Made by a program: the position numbers and the translations under genes. From NCBI RefSeq assembly GCF_030503635.1, contig NZ_CP129965.1:1302001-1366000 (forward strand): 64,000 nt of DNA, read 5' to 3'. This stretch comes from Corynebacterium sp. P3-F1 (GTDB taxonomy: Bacteria; Actinomycetota; Actinomycetes; Mycobacteriales; Mycobacteriaceae). The notes beneath the pieces are model-generated. The model was not told the DNA's origin, made no database searches, and saw nothing but the letters and a program-made list of their open reading frames with translations. This document shows positions 34,983-42,455 of this stretch, one piece after another (position 1 is the stretch's first letter; the number at the start of each line of letters is the position of its first letter).

Positions 34983-37265
34983 TCACATCCGGTTCTTCGT
35001 TTTCGCGGTGGCTTGCGCGCTCCACGGGTCTTCGGGCCAGGGATGTTTGGGGTAGCGGCCGCGCATTTCTTTGCGCACATCGTTGTAGGGGCCGTCCCAG
35101 AAACTGGCCAGGTCGTCGGTGACAGCGAGTTCACGTCCGGCGGGGGAGAGCAGGTGGAAGAGCACGCGCACGCCGCTGACTTCCGGGGACGCGGCAAGCC
35201 CGAAGCATTCCTGCAGCTTCACGTGGACGACGGGCCGGCCTGTGGAGTAGGCGATCCGCGGGTGGGAGCCGCTGGGCACGCTGAGGCGCTCGGGCGCGAG
35301 GGTGTCTATGTCGGCGGCTTCAGGCCAGGGCAGTTGCCGCATCAACGCGGTGCGCATGTCGAGAGTGCTGATCTGCGCGCCGTGCGCGAGTTCCGCCACT
35401 TCGGGCGAGTAGTCGCCCTCCCGTACGTCGGGCCAGGGGTCTCCGTGGCGTTCACGGAGGAAAATGAGACGGTCCGCTAAACGCTGGGCGGGCTCGTCGA
35501 GGACGAAATCATCGAAGTCGATCCGGATGCCGGCAAGGGCTTCCTGGGCCTTAGCAGGAGAGAGTTTGATGGGGGTGGAGGTCAGCTCGATGGCGCCGAC
35601 GGAGGTGAGGCGGCGGGAGCGGAGGCGGCCGTCGATGAGCGATGCTGTTGTCGATTCTTTGACGCGGTCGGCTGGGAACTCTGTGGCGGCTGCGGCGCGA
35701 ATGACGGCGCCTTTTCCGGTGAGCTGGATTTCGGCGGCGGCGATCCATTCGCTGGGCGGGATCGTGGTGTCGAGCGTGGCGCGCGTGCCGCTGGCCAGGA
35801 GGTATTCGCGGTCCCCGAGGTGTTCGCCCACCCACTCCGGGTAGGCGGCGGCAATGACGTCGCCGGGCGGGACCGCGGCGCTGGCGGGCACCATTCGAGC
35901 GAAGCGCTCTACCTGCCGTTGCGGGGCGTGCGCGCGGGCGAGATCGCCGCCGACCCCTTCAGCAAGCGCGGCGACAGTAGGTGCAGCACCGGATCCGTGC
36001 TCGAGCAGGGCGGCACCAAGTCGCGGGTCGAGTGGCATCGCGGCCAACCGAGTGCCGAGCTTCGTGATGGCACCGTCCGCATCGAGAGCGCGCAGGGAGC
36101 GAAGGGTCTGCTCGGCATCGGCGAGCGCTGCAGCGGGAGGAGGTGTGAGAAGCGGCAGGTCGGGCGAGCCCCACGCAGCGATGGCGAGCGCGGCGGAGGT
36201 CAGGTCCGCGGTGGTGATCTCGGGGGCGATGTCGGCGCTGAAGTGCTGGTAGTCGGACTGCGAGTAGGCGCGCAGGACCTCTCCCGGTCCGAGACGGCCC
36301 GCGCGTCCCGCGCGCTGATCGGTGCTCGTCTTCGCGGCAGACACAGTGACCAGGCCCGTCATGGCGCGGGCAGCGTCGCGGCGCGGCACGCGGGACAGCC
36401 CTGCATCGACGACGCGGTTGACACCCGGCACGGTGATCGAGCTTTCGGCGATGGAGGTTGCCACGACGACTTTCGCGTTGCCGTTCAGTGCCTCGTCTTG
36501 CTCCTTGCTGCTCAATCTGCCGTGCAACGGTGCGGCGCTGGTAAGATGCGCGCACACTGCGTCCACTTCGCGTGCGCCGGGAACGAAGACGAGGGTCCGG
36601 CCGTCGTGGGCGGGCGGGGCCGCAGATGTAGCGGACGCCCCAGCGGCGAGGTTGGCGATGTGGCGGTAGAACTCCATCGACCCCTCCGCGCGGCCGGGAT
36701 GCGGGTGGTAGCTCACGTCGAGGGGGTGGGTGACAGATTCGGTGGAAAGGATCTGCGCGCCCATGTGTTTCGCGAGCGCGTCCGCGTCGAGGGTCGCGGA
36801 CATGGCGGCGAGGTAGAGATCCTCGCGCAGGAACGCCACCTCCATTGCCATGGCGAGCACTAGGTCGGTGTCCAGCTGGCGTTCGTGGACCTCGTCGATG
36901 ACGACGGCGCCGACACTGGTCAGCTCCGGATCCTTTAACAGACGGTTGAGCAGGACCCCTGGGGTGACAAATTCCACTAGGGCACCATCCTTGTGCTCGC
37001 CGCGGATGGAATAGCCGACGCGGTGGCCTAAGGGGGAGCCGTCGAGAAGCGCGAGCCTGCGCGCCGCCGCACGGACAGCGACGCGTCGTGGCGCGGTGAC
37101 CAACGTGACGCCACTGTCGGCGGTGAGGTTGCTGATCGCCGGCGGCAGCAGCGTCGTCTTGCCTGTGCCCGGGGGCGCCTCGACGACCAGCGGGCCGCGC
37201 GCCGGGATGTCGCCGATGACGTCCGCGACAGGGAGGCCCGCGCCAATGGTGGAAAGGTCGAACAT
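34983..37265 (-). CDS. hrpB: ATP-dependent RNA helicase HrpB
   Basis: DEAH-box helicase of 760 residues. Motifs in order: APPGTGKTTLLPP (Walker A), TAPRRVAVRAAARR, VIDEVHERQLDTDL (DEVH), MSATLDA, VATSIAESSITVPGV and TDQRAGRAGRLGPG, then the winged-helix/ratchet region and the HrpB-specific C-terminal domain ending with HPWPEDPW. Its cell role is unclear in bacteria; HrpA, the better-known relative, acts in RNA processing. ATG 37265 follows TAGATT by 9 bases. It ends 47 bases after lysI begins upstream. Confidence 0.94.
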   Translation of the reverse strand: MFDLSTIGAGLPVADVIGDIPARGPLVVEAPPGTGKTTLLPPAISNLTADSGVTLVTAPRRVAVRAAARRLALLDGSPLGHRVGYSIRGEHKDGALVEFVTPGVLLNRLLKDPELTSVGAVVIDEVHERQLDTDLVLAMAMEVAFLREDLYLAAMSATLDADALAKHMGAQILSTESVTHPLDVSYHPHPGRAEGSMEFYRHIANLAAGASATSAAPPAHDGRTLVFVPGAREVDAVCAHLTSAAPLHGRLSSKEQDEALNGNAKVVVATSIAESSITVPGVNRVVDAGLSRVPRRDAARAMTGLVTVSAAKTSTDQRAGRAGRLGPGEVLRAYSQSDYQHFSADIAPEITTADLTSAALAIAAWGSPDLPLLTPPPAAALADAEQTLRSLRALDADGAITKLGTRLAAMPLDPRLGAALLEHGSGAAPTVAALAEGVGGDLARAHAPQRQVERFARMVPASAAVPPGDVIAAAYPEWVGEHLGDREYLLASGTRATLDTTIPPSEWIAAAEIQLTGKGAVIRAAAATEFPADRVKESTTASLIDGRLRSRRLTSVGAIELTSTPIKLSPAKAQEALAGIRIDFDDFVLDEPAQRLADRLIFLRERHGDPWPDVREGDYSPEVAELAHGAQISTLDMRTALMRQLPWPEAADIDTLAPERLSVPSGSHPRIAYSTGRPVVHVKLQECFGLAASPEVSGVRVLFHLLSPAGRELAVTDDLASFWDGPYNDVRKEMRGRYPKHPWPEDPWSAQATAKTKNRM

Positions 37266-37268
37266 GGT

Positions 37269-37418
37269 GCCCCCAATCTACCGTGCGTCGACCTTGCGCC
37301 GACCGTCACCATCAACGACTACCAGGCGGTTTCGCCGCGGCATGCGCTGGAACAGGCGATGGCGGACCTCGACGAGATCTACCTGGACAGTAACTGCAGA
37401 GTAGACGTGGCCAGTTAG
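37269..37418 (+). pseudogene. Coding-like 3' remnant of an unidentified gene
   Basis: A plus-strand frame of about 49 codons reads VDLAPTVTINDYQAVSPRHA, then LEQAMADLDEIY, then a TAG stop. Most of its codons end in G or C, the pattern of real genes here, yet it has no start codon or ribosome site and runs back into the hrpB promoter. It is most likely the tail of a gene lost by deletion. The stop overlaps the stop of the acetyltransferase gene on the other strand. I do not recognise the family. Confidence 0.45.
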
Positions 37419-37999
37419 CCCAGCGAGCGGATCAGTTTCGCCGGCACACCACCGACGAGTGAATCGTCCGGCACGTCCTTGGTCACTACGGCACCAGCGG
37501 CGATGACGCAGCGGTCGCCGATGGTCACCCCGGGCATGACCATCGCGCCGGCACCGAACCAGCAGTTATCGCCGATGGAGATGGGGCGTCCGCGTTCCCA
37601 GCCGGCGGCGCGTGCTTCGGCGTCGTCGACCGGGTGCTCGACGGTAATGAGCTGGCAGCCAGGACCGAACAGTGTGTGCTCGCCCACCTTCACCTCCGCC
37701 ACATCGAGAATGACGCAGTTGTAGTTGAGGAAGCAGTGCTCGCCGAAGCTGGTGTTCACGCCGTACTCCACGTGGAGCGGCGCGAAGACGCCAGGGACCG
37801 CGGAGCCGGGGGCGAAAATTTCGGACAGGAAGTCTTGGGCGCGTGACTGGTCGGTGTTTCCGAGGGCGTTGAATTCCCGGATGCGTTTCCACGCCGCCTG
37901 ATGGGCTGCGTCGATGTCCTCTGAGCCGGGCGTGTACCAGCGGGAGGCGCGCAGGTCGTCGAGGGTGGCGTTTTCTACGGAGTGGTCGTGTGTGCTCAT
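37415..37999 (-). CDS. Sugar O-acetyltransferase, hexapeptide-repeat type
   Basis: Transfers acetyl from acetyl-CoA to a sugar (maltose/galactoside acetyltransferase group). In 194 residues an N-terminal helical Mac domain (SRWYTPGSEDIDAAHQAAWK) precedes left-handed beta-helix repeats with YNCVILDVAEVKVGEHTLFG, the catalytic His in ITVEHPVDDAEAR, and the acetyl-CoA loop IGDNCWFGAGAMVMPGVTIG. ATG 37999 is 7 bases after TACCCT, so the longer in-frame start is rejected. It is divergent from the SDR gene. Confidence 0.9.
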   Translation of the reverse strand: MSTHDHSVENATLDDLRASRWYTPGSEDIDAAHQAAWKRIREFNALGNTDQSRAQDFLSEIFAPGSAVPGVFAPLHVEYGVNTSFGEHCFLNYNCVILDVAEVKVGEHTLFGPGCQLITVEHPVDDAEARAAGWERGRPISIGDNCWFGAGAMVMPGVTIGDRCVIAAGAVVTKDVPDDSLVGGVPAKLIRSLG

Positions 38000-38045
38000 G
38001 CGCGCCAGGGTAATGGAGCGCGGCGGCGCGCCTAGACTGCATTGC

Positions 38046-38750
38046 ATGAGCAATATCGCAGTAGTCACTGGGGGGTCTGCAGGGATCGGGGAAGCAGCGG
38101 CGAGGGCATTGGCGTCAGACGGGTGGACCGTCTACGTCTGCGCGCGCCGCAAGGAGCTGTGCGACGCGATCGCCGCCGACATCGGCGGCGTTGGAGTGGA
38201 GTTGGATGTGACGGACCAAGGGAGCGTCGATAAGCTCGCGGCGCAGCTTGAGCGCGTTGACCTGCTGGTGAACAACGCGGGCGGCGCGCGGGGGCTCGAT
38301 CCGTTGCGCGACGCGAAGCCGGAAGACTGGGATTGGATGTACCAGACGAACGTGCTGGGCACCGTGCGTGTGACGAAAGCGCTGTACCCGGCGATCGTCG
38401 CGGCGGAAGGCCTAGTCATCAACGTCGGGTCCGTCGCCGGCTGGGACGCGTATGTCGGCGGGTCGGGCTACAACGCGGCCAAATTCGGGCTTCGTGCGCT
38501 CACGCGCGCGTTCAGGCGTGAAGAGGTCGATGCCCCGATTCGTATCACCGAGATCGACCCGGGCCGTGTGAAGACCGATTTCGCGTTCAACCGTTTCGGC
38601 GACGAGGCGCGCGCCGCGGAAGTCTACGACGGGAAGCTCAACCTCACGGCGGAGGACATTGCGGAGGCGATCCGCTGGGTGGCGTCACTGCCGCCGCACG
38701 TGAACATCGACACGATGAACATCATGCCGCGCGACCAGGCAGAACGCTAG
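38046..38750 (+). CDS. Short-chain dehydrogenase/reductase, YdfG-like
   Basis: NAD(P)-dependent oxidoreductase of 234 residues. TGGSAGIGEAAAR is the cofactor motif, VNNAGG the structural motif, and the catalytic Ser-Tyr-Lys are in NVGSVAGWDAYVGGSGYNAAKFG. It most resembles the 3-hydroxy acid/serine dehydrogenase (YdfG) type, including ITEIDPGRVKTDF. ATG 38046 is 7 bases after TAGACT. The stop codon abuts the ATG of the LysE-family gene, so the two are co-translated. A copy of the 11-mer is at 38225. Confidence 0.9.
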   Translation: MSNIAVVTGGSAGIGEAAARALASDGWTVYVCARRKELCDAIAADIGGVGVELDVTDQGSVDKLAAQLERVDLLVNNAGGARGLDPLRDAKPEDWDWMYQTNVLGTVRVTKALYPAIVAAEGLVINVGSVAGWDAYVGGSGYNAAKFGLRALTRAFRREEVDAPIRITEIDPGRVKTDFAFNRFGDEARAAEVYDGKLNLTAEDIAEAIRWVASLPPHVNIDTMNIMPRDQAER

Positions 38751-39425
38751 ATGAGCTCGGCGGATGTGCTGGCTCTCGTCGGCATCTGGATTGCGGCCAT
38801 TGCCAGCCCCGGTCCCGACGTTGTGCAGATCGCGCGCCTGGGGGTGAAGTCGCGAGCGGCGGGTGTGGCGTGTGCGGTGGGCATCATGGCGGGCAACACG
38901 CTGTGGATCGCCGCTTCGCTCTTGGGGCTCAGCGCCCTCATTCAGGCGGTGCCAGAGATTCTCGCCTTCCTGCAGCTGGTTGGCGGCGCGTACCTGTTCT
39001 ACATGGGTGCCGGTGCAGTCCGCGCCGGTCTCGCCGCGCGGCGGCTGGGTGCTGGTGTCGGCGTTGGCGTAGGCGAGGGCCCGCAAGAGGCCGCGAGCCA
39101 GGCCACAGCTCCGACGACCGGCAAGGCGTTTGGGATCGGGGTGGCCACCAACTTGTCCAACCCGAAGGCGGTGCTGTTCTTCGGCGCGGTCTTCGCACAA
39201 TTCATCCGCCCCGGAATGGGGTTGGAATGGATGATGGTCATCCTGTTCACACTGGTGGTCATCGGGTTCGCGTGGTTCGTCGGGTTCGCGCTGTTGGTGG
39301 ACACTTTCGCCGGTTTCCTGGACCGGCACGGGGATGTGGTCGACATTGTGACGGGGCTGATCTTCATCACCTTGGCGGTGTGGATGGTCGCTGAAGGCGC
39401 GGTGGGGCTTCAGTCACTTTTCTGA
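38751..39425 (+). CDS. LysE/RhtB family amino acid exporter
   Basis: Membrane exporter of 224 residues with about six segments. The family start ASPGPDVVQIARLGVKSRAAG and the motif ATNLSNPKAVLFFGAVFAQF are present. A glycine/valine-rich loop between segments 3 and 4 (GAGVGVGVGEGPQE) is longer than usual. The substrate could be a neutral amino acid such as serine, threonine or homoserine; the adjacent YdfG-like dehydrogenase, which can oxidise serine or threonine, fits that idea but does not prove it. Confidence 0.88.
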   Translation: MSSADVLALVGIWIAAIASPGPDVVQIARLGVKSRAAGVACAVGIMAGNTLWIAASLLGLSALIQAVPEILAFLQLVGGAYLFYMGAGAVRAGLAARRLGAGVGVGVGEGPQEAASQATAPTTGKAFGIGVATNLSNPKAVLFFGAVFAQFIRPGMGLEWMMVILFTLVVIGFAWFVGFALLVDTFAGFLDRHGDVVDIVTGLIFITLAVWMVAEGAVGLQSLF

Positions 39426-39505
39426 TCGCGCAGGGGTATTCGCCCTGCCGCACAAGCGATGCCCCGCCGACTGGATCGAGGTCGCCCGGTTAGAATTGCC
39501 TGCAT

Positions 39506-39805
39506 ATGGATATCAGCATTAGCGGTGAAAGCATCAAACTCGGCCAATTTCTCAAGCTCGCAAACCTCGCGGAAACTGGAGGGCACGCGAAGGAGCTCAT
39601 TTCTGCAGGCGAGGTGTTCGTCAACGGCCAGTCCGTCACGGCGCGTGGGCACGAGCTTATCGACGGCGACGTGGTCTCCATCCCGTCCGCCAGCATCACC
39701 GCGACGGTGGTGGCCGACGGCGCCGATGGCTCTGACGGCGACGACTATTTCGACGAGCGCACCGCCAACGACGACTTCGACCCGGAAAAGTGGAGGAACC
39801 TGTAA
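39506..39805 (+). CDS. S4-domain RNA-binding protein
   Basis: Small RNA-binding protein of the YbcJ/RlbA type. In 99 residues the S4 fold is visible: IKLGQFLKLANLAETGGHAK, then ISAGEVFVNGQSVTARGHEL with the loop IDGDVV, followed by an acidic tail DDYFDERTANDDFDPEKWRN that is conserved in corynebacterial members. TAGAAT lies 9 bases before ATG 39506. It is 3 bases ahead of the VOC gene. A copy of the 11-mer is at 39655. Confidence 0.88.
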   Translation: MDISISGESIKLGQFLKLANLAETGGHAKELISAGEVFVNGQSVTARGHELIDGDVVSIPSASITATVVADGADGSDGDDYFDERTANDDFDPEKWRNL

Positions 39806-39808
39806 CCA

Positions 39809-40588
39809 ATGCCAGCTTTTGAGGCCCGTGAGGGCATGCCGTACTGGATCGACCTGCTGTCGTCCGAGACACGGAAATCGGCGTATTTCTACTCGCGGAT
39901 TCTGGGCTGGGATGTTCAGGAGGGTGACTATCGCATCGCCCGCGTGGAGGGAATGCCGGTGGCGGGAATGGTCCCGCAGGACACGATGCCGGACGCTTGG
40001 GTGACGTACTTCCTGTCCACCGACATCGGACGGGATTCGCAGCGGGTGAGCGACCTTGGCGGCCGGGTGTTGGCGGAACCGCAGCGTGTGTCCCTGGGCA
40101 CCATGGCTTTGTGCGCCGACAACGTCGGCGGCTGGTTCGGTCTCTTCCAGCCTGAGGGCGAAGATTCTTTCGTGGCGGCTGGTGAGCCGGGGACCCCGGT
40201 GTGGCATGAATACACGTGCACGGGGGACGCGGATAAGCTCGCGTCTTTCTACGGCGATCTGTTCGCGTGGGACATCGTCGAGAACGACGGATACCTGCTG
40301 GCGATGCAGGATGGTGCTGCTTTTGCCGGGATCTGGGACGCGCGCGAGCAGATTCCTGCTGACGTGCCCAGCTTCTGGCGCTCGTACTTGGGTGTGGCTA
40401 ATGTGGCCGAGACTCGCTCTCGCATCGAGGAATTCGGCGGCGAGGTTCTCCGTGGCCCCGAGAACTCCCCGTTCGGTCTTCTGCTCACGGCAGTAGACTC
40501 GACTGGCGCTGTTGTGACGTTGTGTGAGGTCGACGAACCTGTCGACGAAGATGCATTGGACGAGGGCGACTCGATCCTCCACCTGTAG
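39809..40588 (+). CDS. VOC family protein (glyoxalase/bleomycin-resistance fold), two-domain
   Basis: The 259-residue protein is a tandem of two VOC modules (about 1-125 and 130-255). Each opens with a YWIDLLSSETRKSAYFYSRI or HEYTCTGDADKLASFYGDLF type strand and ends with a metal-site region such as GGWFGLFQPEG. Relatives include antibiotic-binding and glyoxalase-like enzymes; the ligand is unknown. It starts 3 bases after the S4 gene, with GGAGG inside the end of that gene. Confidence 0.85.
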   Translation: MPAFEAREGMPYWIDLLSSETRKSAYFYSRILGWDVQEGDYRIARVEGMPVAGMVPQDTMPDAWVTYFLSTDIGRDSQRVSDLGGRVLAEPQRVSLGTMALCADNVGGWFGLFQPEGEDSFVAAGEPGTPVWHEYTCTGDADKLASFYGDLFAWDIVENDGYLLAMQDGAAFAGIWDAREQIPADVPSFWRSYLGVANVAETRSRIEEFGGEVLRGPENSPFGLLLTAVDSTGAVVTLCEVDEPVDEDALDEGDSILHL

Positions 40589-40668
40589 CGCCGGCCACGC
40601 TGAGGCCGATGTGGCGGGCGGTGGCTGCGAATTTTCAGCGTACGCGTTCCAGTGCATAATGAGCTCTT

Positions 40669-41484
40669 GTGAAAAGGTTCTTCGCCGCAGCGACGCTGAC
40701 TGCGGGCCTGCTCGCCGCGGTACAAGCGGCTGAGCAGGCGCGCGCGATCGACGTCATTCCCGGCGACCCGGGGGAACGCACCGACCTTGTTGTCTTCCAC
40801 TCCGACGGGCGTTGGACGGGGACGCCGAATGCGCGGGAAACACGCCCGGCGCTCTCCCTGGCCAAGCTGTACCTGGGCTATTACGTGCTTGCGAACGGCA
40901 CACCGGAAGAGCAGGGAAAGGTGCTGCGGATGATTCGGGTGTCCGACGACCTTCTGGCGGTCGAGCTCGATTCTGAGTACCCGGACGCCATCAACAGGGT
41001 GGCCGAGGAATTCGAGCTGGAAGATACTCACAGCAGTGGGTATTGGGGTAAATCGGGGACATCGCCCTACGATCTGGCGAAGTTCGTGCGTGCGATCCTC
41101 GATGATCCAATTGCGGAGCCTCTGGTCCGTGGCATGGCCAACCACGCACCGTACGCCCAAGACGGGTTGAAGCAGGACTTTGGGACGGACCAGCTGGAGG
41201 GGGCGATCGGTTCCAAATTCGGCTGGGCCGACGACAGGGAGTCCGCGTTCGGCTCCGTGTCGTTTGGTCCGAACTGGGTGGCCGCGGCGATGAGCTACGG
41301 AGATATCGACGAACACACCGACGATGTCCACGAATGGATTGACCAGTCGGAGCGGAATCCGCTCTCCTTCGGTTTGAAGGAGAGCACTGCAGATACCCTC
41401 ACCGCAGTCAACGGCGCGGGAGAATTGTCCATCTGGATGACAGATCAGGGCCGCTGGGGGCTGCGCACCCTGGACAAGGTGTAG
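40669..41484 (+). CDS. Secreted serine hydrolase with beta-lactamase-like fold
   Basis: The 271-residue product has a signal peptide (KRFFAAATLTAGLLAA, cleavage probably after ARA near residue 26). SLAK in LSLAKLYLGYYVL gives the SxxK motif, with SDDLLAVE in the position of SDN, and KFGWADD in the position of KTG. It resembles the D,D-peptidase/class A group but no Glu166 loop is evident. CATAAT ends 8 bases before GTG 40669. It is a paralogue-like companion of the lipoprotein at 23244-24236, which keeps SDN more exactly. Confidence 0.75.
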   Translation: MKRFFAAATLTAGLLAAVQAAEQARAIDVIPGDPGERTDLVVFHSDGRWTGTPNARETRPALSLAKLYLGYYVLANGTPEEQGKVLRMIRVSDDLLAVELDSEYPDAINRVAEEFELEDTHSSGYWGKSGTSPYDLAKFVRAILDDPIAEPLVRGMANHAPYAQDGLKQDFGTDQLEGAIGSKFGWADDRESAFGSVSFGPNWVAAAMSYGDIDEHTDDVHEWIDQSERNPLSFGLKESTADTLTAVNGAGELSIWMTDQGRWGLRTLDKV

Positions 41485-41540
41485 GCGTCCGTCAGCTGGC
41501 CCTGCCGGGCGCATCTGACACTGCCCAGCCCCCGCGCAGT

Positions 41541-42455
41541 TTATCCGCTAAGAGCCTGAGCGGTTTCGCGAGCGATGCGGCGGAATTCCTCCGGGGTGGC
41601 GATGATGCCCAGTCTGCCCCCTGCCTCGTTGTCCGCGTCGATGCTGGCAGACACGTAGCCCCCGCAGGGCCGCAGGAAAGGAGCCGCATCGACGAACTCT
41701 GCCGTGTGCTGGTCGGCGGCAGCCCGTGCCTGCTCATCCGCAGCCGAGGCCAGGACTGCGGTCTTTGCAGTCTTCGTGGTCTTCGCGGTCTCCGTGGGGT
41801 TCTGGGCGGAGATGAAGTCGAGTGCGCCCGCCACCGAATCGGGGTCCGGGTTGTCCACGTCCACAATCGTGGTGCCGGAAAGCTGCGCGACTGCTGCGAG
41901 GAGGGGGCGCCAGTACAGCTCCAAGGCGCGGGGGCCGAAGCCCGGGTGGACGGACACGGCCCACCGGCCGGACGGTTCGGAGGTGCCGGACGGGGTGAAA
42001 AGGCATGCTCCGATCTCGGGAAGTTCCTGGATACCGACACCGATGCCGTACGCGACACCGGGCATGGTGTGGTCGAGCCCGGAGCCGAGCATCAGCATCG
42101 CAGCGTGCGTCACCCGGTCGGGCAGTGCTGCGAGATAGCGGTCGAGCGCATCATGGTCTGAGGCGTCCGGCACCGGGTAGCTGGACTCCATGTAGGAGAC
42201 CAGCTGCCCCAGCTGCTGCTCTGGCGGAAGGGAGCGCCCGACACCGCCGACGTTGAAGTTCTCCAAGTGCTGCTCGTTGACCGGATACGCGTCGCCGGCG
42301 CCGCCTTGTGGCAGGGGACCGTCCGGTTCGATCTGCTCCGGAATGTGGCGCATACGCTCTTGGGCGGCGGCGTGGCTGGCACCCGGTGTGTGCGCGTGGC
42401 TGGAGGATGCGGAGTCGACGGGGAAAGCGGGATCGGAGGCGGCGGAATCTGTCAC
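41541..42455 (-). CDS. Conserved protein of unknown function coupled to the M13 peptidase gene
   Basis: I do not recognise this 304-residue protein. GTG 42455 overlaps the stop of the M13 peptidase gene by four bases (GTGA), so it is translated with it. The first 60 residues are disordered (Ser/Ala/Pro). The rest is globular, with MLMLGSGLDHTMPGVAYGIG, RWAVSVHPGFGPRALELYWR and TIVDVDNPDPDSVAGALDF, and a run TAKTTKTAKTAV. A hydrolase fold is possible from the VSVHPGFG turn, but no catalytic triad can be assigned. There is no signal peptide. Confidence 0.7.
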   Translation of the reverse strand: MTDSAASDPAFPVDSASSSHAHTPGASHAAAQERMRHIPEQIEPDGPLPQGGAGDAYPVNEQHLENFNVGGVGRSLPPEQQLGQLVSYMESSYPVPDASDHDALDRYLAALPDRVTHAAMLMLGSGLDHTMPGVAYGIGVGIQELPEIGACLFTPSGTSEPSGRWAVSVHPGFGPRALELYWRPLLAAVAQLSGTTIVDVDNPDPDSVAGALDFISAQNPTETAKTTKTAKTAVLASAADEQARAAADQHTAEFVDAAPFLRPCGGYVSASIDADNEAGGRLGIIATPEEFRRIARETAQALSG

